Origin: CBDULQ01 sp965368115
GTDB taxonomy: Bacteria; Pseudomonadota; Gammaproteobacteria; SZUA-229
Assembly (NCBI GenBank): GCA_965368115.1
Contig: CBDULQ010000111.1
Location: 1-11,715 of the forward strand
DNA: 11,715 nt
Direction of reading: 5' to 3'
The notes under the pieces: generated by a model
What the model was told of the DNA's origin: nothing
What the model saw: only the letters and a program-made list of their open reading frames with translations
Databases searched by the model: none
Shown here: in pieces, positions 6,757-11,715 of the stretch
How positions within the stretch are numbered: the first letter of the stretch is position 1
Layout: each line of letters starts with the position of its first letter
Position numbers and translations under genes: made by a program

Positions 6757-6852
6757 AAACGAAGGCCCGTTTTCTGGCTAGCTTCCCCTAAATTTCTGAA
6801 TTCGGCAACAGACACAAATAACCTACGCCCTGATCAGCACTCATTTGTACCT

Positions 6853-6879
6853 ATTATATAGTCATCAATCTGACGTCAA
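6853..6879 (-). promoter_or_regulatory. Candidate sigma-70 promoter for the kinase gene
   Basis: On the minus strand TTGACG (6879-6874) is followed after 15 bases by a perfect TATAAT (6858-6853). The spacer is 2 bases short of ideal but both hexamers are strong. It would give a 5' leader of about 90 bases. TCAATC repeated at 6865-6870 and 6876-6881 on the plus strand, 11 bases apart, overlaps the -35 and spacer and could be a regulator site. Confidence 0.5.
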
Positions 6880-7005
6880 TCAAACCGAGTTCTACGCAGA
6901 TTCGTTCGAGATTCGTGTTTAACGAAAAATTTCAGTATATTGATGTCTTCGCTTAACTGCACGCAAGTGCCGTTGACAAATATCAATCAAAGCACCCTTC
7001 TTTCT

Positions 7006-7755
7006 ATGGCTGAATTCAAAGATCATTTTTCCACCGGCTCGACACACTATCGCCAGTTTCGCCCTGGCTATCCGGATGAGCTGTTCAGTTATCTGGCGCA
7101 ATGCTCTACGGGCAATCAGCTGGCCTGGGATTGCGCTACCGGTTCCGGTCAGGCCGCCGTGGCACTGGCTCGACATTACGACAAGGTCATTGCCAGTGAC
7201 GCCAGCAAGGAACAGATTGCCAATGCAACGACCGGCGCTAACGTAGAGTATCGCGTAATGCCCGCTGAACAAACGGATCTAGCCGATGCCAGCGTTGATC
7301 TGATCACGGTGGCCCAGGCCCTGCACTGGTTCGACCATGATGCATTTTTTAACGAAGTCAGCAGAGTGATTAAACCCGGCGGCATTCTGGCCATCTGGTC
7401 TTACCAGCTGTTGAACGTGCAACAGGACATCGACAATATTATCAATCAATTATATTTCGATACATTAAAAAACTACTGGCCGCCGGAACGGTTGCAGGTC
7501 GAATCAGGCTATGCCGATATAACCTTTCCCTGGCCACGTCAAAGCACCCCTGAATTCAATATGCGGGCCGACTGGACACTGCAACAGATGATCGGTTACC
7601 TGGGCACCTGGTCGGCAACACGCGCATACCGGCAAGACCGTCAGCACGATCCATTGATAGAACTATATGATCGACTGTTACCGCTATGGGGCGATGCTCG
7701 GCAAACAAAATCAGTACGCTGGCCGTTGCAGCTGCATCTATTTCAACCCCGGTAA
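7006..7755 (+). CDS. Class I SAM-dependent methyltransferase, type 11 (trans-aconitate methyltransferase-like)
   Basis: This 249-residue cytoplasmic protein is a stand-alone SAM methyltransferase with an unknown acceptor. The N-terminus MAEFKDHFSTGSTHYRQFRP followed by GYP is the opening seen in a family that includes yeast trans-aconitate methyltransferase-like proteins. SAM motif I is WDCATGSGQAA (41-51). The acidic residue after strand 2 is Asp65 in IASDAS, AQALHWFD lies at 103-110, and motif III RVIKPGGILAIW at 120-131. The C-terminus ends in SVRWPLQL, also family-typical. The frame stays open back to a TTG at 6940 and an ATG at 6943, but family length and opening motif favour the ATG at 7006. 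None of these starts has a clear ribosome site. A possible -10, TATATT at 6936-6941, would put transcription just before 7006. The gene diverges from the kinase and ends before its own terminator. It is unrelated in sequence detail to the two betaine methyltransferases. Confidence 0.85.
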   Translation: MAEFKDHFSTGSTHYRQFRPGYPDELFSYLAQCSTGNQLAWDCATGSGQAAVALARHYDKVIASDASKEQIANATTGANVEYRVMPAEQTDLADASVDLITVAQALHWFDHDAFFNEVSRVIKPGGILAIWSYQLLNVQQDIDNIINQLYFDTLKNYWPPERLQVESGYADITFPWPRQSTPEFNMRADWTLQQMIGYLGTWSATRAYRQDRQHDPLIELYDRLLPLWGDARQTKSVRWPLQLHLFQPR

Positions 7756-7821
7756 ATTCAGCTTAAATAAATTAATGACATTACCGTCATTTTATTGCAA
7801 CATCCCTACCACTTATCGTGC

Positions 7822-7854
7822 AAACCCTTGGTTCTTACAAACAAAGGGTTTTTT
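7822..7854 (+). terminator. Intrinsic terminator after the methyltransferase
   Basis: Perfect 8-base arms AAACCCTT (7822-7829) and AAGGGTTT (7844-7851) with a 14-base loop run into six T's (7849-7854). It separates the methyltransferase from the symporter operon. Confidence 0.75.
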
Positions 7855-7881
7855 GCGTTAAAGTTAAGCGTTTTTTATAAA
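7853..7881 (+). promoter_or_regulatory. Candidate promoter for the symporter operon
   Basis: TTGCGT (7853-7858) and TATAAA (7876-7881) are separated by 17 bases. The -35 abuts the T-tail of the preceding terminator. It would give a leader of about 65 bases before the small-subunit ATG. Confidence 0.4.
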
Positions 7882-7953
7882 ACGACCACACAACACACAT
7901 AGCAATAAAAAAAGCTGTTCCATACAACAATGCTGTAAAAGCAGGGGGTAAAA

Positions 7954-8220
7954 ATGAGCACACCTGAAAATATGGCGGCCTACTGGAAAGAGAATCTGCG
8001 GCTTCTCGCCATCTGTCTCACCATCTGGTTCGTCGTCTCCTACCTGTTCGGGATTCTCCTGGTCGACGTATTAAATCAGATTCATCTCGGTGGTTATCCG
8101 CTGGGGTTCTGGTTTGCGCAACAGGGGTCTATTTATGTGTTTCTGGCACTGATTTTCTTCTATGCCAAACAGATGAATAAACTCGATCGTAAATACGACG
8201 TTCACGAAGACGACGAATAA
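7954..8220 (+). CDS. Sodium/solute symporter small subunit (DUF4212)
   Basis: This 88-residue membrane protein belongs to the DUF4212 family, the small partner of VC_2705-type sodium/solute symporters. It shows the family opening AAYWKENLRLL (residues 8-18), two predicted membrane helices at about 17-39 and 52-74, the conserved GFWFAQQGSIYVF (51-63) at the start of the second helix, and a charged cytoplasmic tail rich in Asp and Glu. Length is normal for the family. The AGGGGG ribosome site at 7943-7948 is strong. The large subunit begins 11 bases after the stop, and its ribosome site overlaps this stop codon, so the two are translated together. Its job is probably to assemble with or stabilise the transporter; no transport role of its own is known to me. 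Confidence 0.92.
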   Translation: MSTPENMAAYWKENLRLLAICLTIWFVVSYLFGILLVDVLNQIHLGGYPLGFWFAQQGSIYVFLALIFFYAKQMNKLDRKYDVHEDDE

Positions 8221-8231
8221 GGGGTGGATTG

Positions 8232-10010
8232 ATGGAATTACAGACATTAACTTATATCGTTGTCGGCCTGACCTTTGCCATTTATATCGGTATTGCCATC
8301 TGGGCACGTGCCGCAAGCACCGGCGAGTTTTACGTCGCAGGTAAAGGTATTCACCCGGTCGCCAACGGCATGGCTACCGCCGCGGACTGGATGTCTGCCG
8401 CTTCCTTCATTTCCATGGCCGGTCTGATCGCGTTCAAAGGCTATGACGCATCGGTTTACCTGATGGGCTGGACCGGCGGTTATGTACTGCTGGCTCTGCT
8501 GCTTGCACCTTATCTGCGTAAATACGGCAAATTCACTGTTCCGGAATTCATCGGTGAGCGTTACTACTCGAAGACCGCCCGAATCGTGGCAGTCATCTGT
8601 CTGATCGTTGCGTCCATCACCTATGTAATCGGTCAGATGAAAGGTGTCGGCGTCGCCTTCGGTCGCTTCCTTGAAGTGGACTTCCACACCGGCGTTGGTG
8701 TCGGCATGGCAATCGTATTCGTCTACGCGGTACTGGGCGGCATGAAAGGTATCACCTACACCCAGATCGCTCAGTACGTGGTACTGATTTTCGCCTATAC
8801 CGTGCCTGCCGTGTTCATCTCACTGCAACTGACCGGCCACCCGCTGCCACAGCTGGGCCTGGGTAGCACCATGGAAGGCGGCGGCCAGATGCTGGCCACG
8901 CTGGACAAGGTACTGGTGGACCTCGGCTTCGCGCAGTACACGGTGCAGAAAGGGACGACGCTCAATATGGTGTTGCTAACCCTCTCGCTGATGATCGGTA
9001 CGGCGGGTCTGCCTCACGTTATCATCCGTTTCTTCACCGTACCCAAGGTGAAAGACGCACGGAGTTCCGCTGGCTGGGCACTGGTATTCATTGCCATTCT
9101 GTACACCACAGCACCGGCAGTAGGTGCCATGTCCATCTACAACCTGATCAAGACTGTGCAGACATCAGAAATCGGTTCCGCCGACGGCAACCTGGTTTAT
9201 GAAGATCGCCCGCAATGGTTCCGCAACTGGGAGAAAACCGGCCTGCTGAAATTCGAAGACAAGAACGGCGACGGTCGCGTCCAGTACTATAACGACAGTA
9301 ACCCGGAATTTGCCGCCAAGGCCAAGGCTGATTACGGCTGGAACGGCAATGAAATGGTGAAAGTCGACCGCGACATCATGGTACTGGCCAACCCGGAAAT
9401 CGCCAAACTGCCGAACTGGGTCATCGCCCTGGTCGCAGCCGGCGGTATTGCGGCAGCCCTGTCCACTGCGGCCGGCCTGTTGCTGGCAATTTCTTCAGCA
9501 ATCTCCCATGACCTGCTAAAAGGCGTGTTCATGCCGGATATTTCGGAGAAAAACGAGCTGATGGCAGGACGTATCGCCATGGCAGGTGCCATCCTGGTGG
9601 CCGGCTACCTCGGCATGAACCCACCCGGCTTCGCGGCTCAGGTGGTGGCGCTGGCCTTCGGCCTGGCTGCGTCATCCATCTTCCCGGCCTTGATGATGGG
9701 TATTTTCAACAAACGCGTAAACAACACCGGTGCTATCTGGGGCATGTTGTCAGGCCTGGGGGTCACCCTGGTCTACATCTTCATGTTCAAGGGCTGGTTC
9801 TTCGTTCCGGGTACCAACACCTTCCCGAATACACCGGATAACTGGTTGCTGGGTATTTCTCCGGAAGCCTTTGGTGCCGTCGGCGCGCTGATCAACTTCA
9901 TCGTCGCCACCCTGGTCTCCAAAGTCACCACTGAACCACCTGCGGATATTCAGGATATGGTCGAACATATCCGTATCCCCAAAGGTGCCAGTGGCGCGGT
10001 TGACCACTAA
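8232..10010 (+). CDS. Sodium/solute symporter large subunit, SSS family, VC_2705 type
   Basis: This 592-residue inner-membrane protein is a member of the sodium:solute symporter family, related to acetate permease ActP. It probably imports a small organic acid with Na+, but the substrate cannot be read from the sequence. Thirteen hydrophobic helices are visible, at about 5-25, 46-68, 74-94, 117-137, 154-172, 181-199, 243-263, 279-306, 396-427, 446-462, 468-490, 498-520 and 545-563. AADWMSAASFISMAGLI (50-66) and ALSTAAGLLLAISSAISHDL (409-428) are the SSS core motifs. Between helices 8 and 9 sits a hydrophilic insert of about 90 residues with an EF-hand-like DKNGDGRV (343-350); by SSS topology it faces the periplasm. 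I chose the ATG at 8232 over a TTG at 8229, with AAGGGG at 8219-8224 as ribosome site. It forms an operon with the small subunit and is closed by a strong terminator. Confidence 0.93.
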   Translation: MELQTLTYIVVGLTFAIYIGIAIWARAASTGEFYVAGKGIHPVANGMATAADWMSAASFISMAGLIAFKGYDASVYLMGWTGGYVLLALLLAPYLRKYGKFTVPEFIGERYYSKTARIVAVICLIVASITYVIGQMKGVGVAFGRFLEVDFHTGVGVGMAIVFVYAVLGGMKGITYTQIAQYVVLIFAYTVPAVFISLQLTGHPLPQLGLGSTMEGGGQMLATLDKVLVDLGFAQYTVQKGTTLNMVLLTLSLMIGTAGLPHVIIRFFTVPKVKDARSSAGWALVFIAILYTTAPAVGAMSIYNLIKTVQTSEIGSADGNLVYEDRPQWFRNWEKTGLLKFEDKNGDGRVQYYNDSNPEFAAKAKADYGWNGNEMVKVDRDIMVLANPEIAKLPNWVIALVAAGGIAAALSTAAGLLLAISSAISHDLLKGVFMPDISEKNELMAGRIAMAGAILVAGYLGMNPPGFAAQVVALAFGLAASSIFPALMMGIFNKRVNNTGAIWGMLSGLGVTLVYIFMFKGWFFVPGTNTFPNTPDNWLLGISPEAFGAVGALINFIVATLVSKVTTEPPADIQDMVEHIRIPKGASGAVDH

Positions 10011-10034
10011 ACAGTCAACTTCGGCTGAAACCAC

Positions 10035-10064
10035 AAGGAGCCCTGTTTTTACAGGGCTCTTTTT
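10035..10064 (+). terminator. Strong intrinsic terminator after the symporter operon
   Basis: Arms GAGCCCTGT (10038-10046) and ACAGGGCTC (10051-10059) form nine perfect pairs around a TTTT loop. The stem can extend by A-T and G-U pairs to 10035 and 10062, and five T's follow at 10060-10064. It implies that the DUF294 gene downstream has its own promoter or depends on read-through. Confidence 0.9.
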
Positions 10065-10142
10065 GTTTAAGCTCAACGCTATGAGCTGCACACTCGGGCC
10101 GTTCATGTATAGTTAACAGAATCACTTCAGCCGGGCTCCGCT

Positions 10143-11603
10143 ATGGATATAGAACTGATCGAAATTCGCGATTTTCTTGCTGCTAATCACCCCTTCGACC
10201 TGCTGCCCGACAACGAACTCGATAGTCTTCCGCGTTTTCTGGAACTGGCTTATGTACGCCGTGATAAACCCCTGTTCAGTACTGGCGAAAAAAGCGAGTA
10301 TCTGTATATCGTGCGCACCGGCGCCGTCGAAGTAAAAGACACCCAGGGTGAAGTACTGTCACGACGCGGCGAAGGCGACTCGGTTGGCGCCCGCGCACTG
10401 GTCCGCGGGCATACCCTGTATAACGTCAGCACCATCGAAGACACCCTGCTCTATAAACTGCCGAAATATAAATTCCGACAGCTGTGTGATCAGTATGAAC
10501 GCTTCGCCTATTACTATCATGTGGATGGTTCCACGCGCCTGCACGATGCGGTAAAGCTGCCGGAGGCCAGCGAAGGCGCGCACAGTCTCAACCTGATGAC
10601 AACGGCAATCAGTGAACTGATGACGCAAAACTTTGTGCGCCTCGGCACCGAAGCGACGGTTGGCGAAGCTGCGCGCAAGATGACCGACCAGGGTGCTTCG
10701 GCAGTATTCATCTGCGACGGGCAACGCCTGCTCGGCATTGTCACCGAACATGATATGTGCAGCCGCTGCCTGGCCAGCGACCTGCCCAGTTCAACGCCAC
10801 TGACCGAGATCATGACACACGATCCACATCCTATACCCAGTGATAATTATGCCTTCCAGGCGATGATGCTGATGTCACGCTGCAACATTAGACACCTGCC
10901 GGTCATGGATAATCAGCAACAACTGGTGGGCATCGTCAGCGCCGGCGAACTGGTACAGCGCCAGTCTACTTCACCGGTCTACCTGGTCAGCGATATTTAC
11001 CGCCAGACCAGTGTCGAACATCTGGCGGACGTCGCCCGTGCGATACCTCAGGCTTTGCTCAATCTGGTCAATGCAGATGCCACGGCGCACAGTATCGGAC
11101 ATATGATTTCGTCTATTGGGGATGCCATTACCATCCAGCTGATTCATTTCGCCGAACAGAAACTGGGGCCGGCACCAGTGTCTTTTGCCTGGATGAGTTT
11201 CGGCTCGCTGGCACGCATGGAACAGAGTGCACGCTCGGATCAGGACAACGGTCTTCTTCTCGCCGAGGACTATGACGAAGCCACACACGGCGAATACTTT
11301 GTACAACTGGCACAATTCGTCAGCGATGGCCTCAATGCCTGCGGCTATGAATACTGTCCCGGTGACATCATGGCTACCAACCCGAAATGGCGACAGCCTC
11401 TTGGCCAGTGGAAAAAATATTTTTCCAACTGGATTCAGAAACCTGAACGCAAGGCACTGATGCACGCCAGTATCTTTTTCGACATGCGTGCCGTGCACGG
11501 CGATAACGAGCTGTTCAACGAACTGCATCAACATGTACTCAAACAGTGCGCGGGTAACAGCATTTTCCTGGCTCATCTCACCGGCAACGCCCTGCACCTG
11601 TAA
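10143..11603 (+). CDS. Cyclic-nucleotide-binding/CBS/DUF294 nucleotidyltransferase-like regulator, cut short by an in-frame TAA
   Basis: This cytoplasmic signalling protein combines a cyclic-nucleotide-binding-like domain (residues 15-125, with YLYIVRTGAVEV at 53-64), two CBS domains (about 155-210 and 222-275, with GIVTEHDM and GIVSAGEL), a DUF294 GlnD-like nucleotidyltransferase domain (about 290-425) and the beginning of DUF294_C. The transferase motif GSLARMEQSARSDQDNG (354-370) keeps the GS and DxD residues. The frame stops at codon 487, yet family-like sequence continues in the same frame after it, so about 100 or more C-terminal residues expected for the family are cut off. Such proteins commonly sit beside DUF4212/VC_2705 symporters and are thought to regulate them. 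A strong terminator precedes the gene; TATAGT at 10108-10113 is a weak -10 candidate, and no clear ribosome site precedes the ATG. The truncated product may fold poorly at its C-terminus. Confidence 0.85.
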   Translation: MDIELIEIRDFLAANHPFDLLPDNELDSLPRFLELAYVRRDKPLFSTGEKSEYLYIVRTGAVEVKDTQGEVLSRRGEGDSVGARALVRGHTLYNVSTIEDTLLYKLPKYKFRQLCDQYERFAYYYHVDGSTRLHDAVKLPEASEGAHSLNLMTTAISELMTQNFVRLGTEATVGEAARKMTDQGASAVFICDGQRLLGIVTEHDMCSRCLASDLPSSTPLTEIMTHDPHPIPSDNYAFQAMMLMSRCNIRHLPVMDNQQQLVGIVSAGELVQRQSTSPVYLVSDIYRQTSVEHLADVARAIPQALLNLVNADATAHSIGHMISSIGDAITIQLIHFAEQKLGPAPVSFAWMSFGSLARMEQSARSDQDNGLLLAEDYDEATHGEYFVQLAQFVSDGLNACGYEYCPGDIMATNPKWRQPLGQWKKYFSNWIQKPERKALMHASIFFDMRAVHGDNELFNELHQHVLKQCAGNSIFLAHLTGNALHL

Positions 11604-11715
11604 CCACCACTGGGTTGCTTTCGCCGCTTTGGACTAGTTCACGATGGTCAGCACGATAGCACACTGGACCTGCAACACAATTGGGACGTGCCGAGTATCG
11701 ACCTGGCGCGCACCT
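11604..11715 (+). pseudogene. In-frame continuation of the DUF294 gene beyond the stop
   Basis: Directly after the TAA the same frame reads PPLGCFRRFGL, then VHDGQHDSTLDLQHNW, then DVPSIDLART, and stays open to the window edge (37 codons). This fits the expected DUF294_C segment, in which NAL is followed within a few residues by PPLGFFR, then a DLK/DLQ strand, then IDLAR. It is therefore the detached end of the upstream gene, not a new gene. A single C-to-T change from CAA (Gln) would create the TAA. Sequencing error, a real nonsense mutation, or read-through remain possible. Confidence 0.65.

Noticed and set aside
10971..11597. A 208-codon open frame on the minus strand opposite the DUF294 gene
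   Set aside because: The plus-strand frame has clear CBS and transferase motifs; the antisense frame has none.
1..11715. Insertion sequences, CRISPR arrays, tRNA or rRNA genes, attachment sites
   Set aside because: No transposase motifs, regularly spaced repeats, cloverleaf with CCA, or conserved rRNA stretches were seen; gaps between genes are short and accounted for.

Overview
The window reads as chromosomal DNA of a halophilic or halotolerant gammaproteobacterium, in the broad style of the sulfur-oxidising Chromatiales/Ectothiorhodospiraceae. The placement is inferred from gene content and protein similarity recalled from memory; no database was searched. The strongest clue is a two-gene operon for making glycine betaine from glycine by three S-adenosylmethionine (SAM)-dependent methylations. 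This route is found mainly in halophiles. There are no RNA genes, CRISPR arrays or insertion sequences.

Layout. (1) Bases 1-1049, plus strand: the last 55 codons of a Bcp/PrxQ-type peroxiredoxin, then a predicted exported metal-dependent amidohydrolase-fold protein. (2) Bases 1050-1575: a 526-base leader with no gene, holding a TATAAT box and two clear inverted repeats. (3) Bases 1576-3233: glycine/sarcosine N-methyltransferase and sarcosine/dimethylglycine N-methyltransferase, 5 bases apart. A terminator with several competing CCTGGC arms follows. (4) Bases 3418-6756, minus strand: a Tat-exported PhoD-type phosphatase, preceded by a soluble PAS hybrid histidine kinase gene. A Pho-box-like site lies just upstream of phoD. 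(5) Bases 7006-7755, plus strand: a third SAM methyltransferase, divergent from the kinase and closed by an intrinsic terminator. (6) Bases 7954-10010: a two-subunit sodium/solute symporter (DUF4212 small subunit plus VC_2705-type large subunit), ended by a strong terminator. (7) From 10143 to the window end: a cyclic-nucleotide-binding/CBS/DUF294 nucleotidyltransferase-like protein whose reading frame is broken by one in-frame TAA at 11601. The same frame continues with family-like sequence to the window edge.

How the parts fit. The betaine operon supplies compatible solute. The symporter pair imports a small solute, probably an organic acid such as acetate, using the sodium gradient. The DUF294 protein is commonly found next to this symporter pair and is a plausible regulator of it. 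PhoD would scavenge phosphate from external phosphodiesters or monoesters, and the Pho-box-like site suggests induction by phosphate limitation.

Most worth a second look are the nonsense codon in the DUF294 gene, the Pho-box/palindrome upstream of phoD, the paired dyads in the betaine leader, the multi-arm terminator after the betaine operon, and an EF-hand-like calcium loop in the symporter. I see no gene cluster that is clearly a wholly new system.
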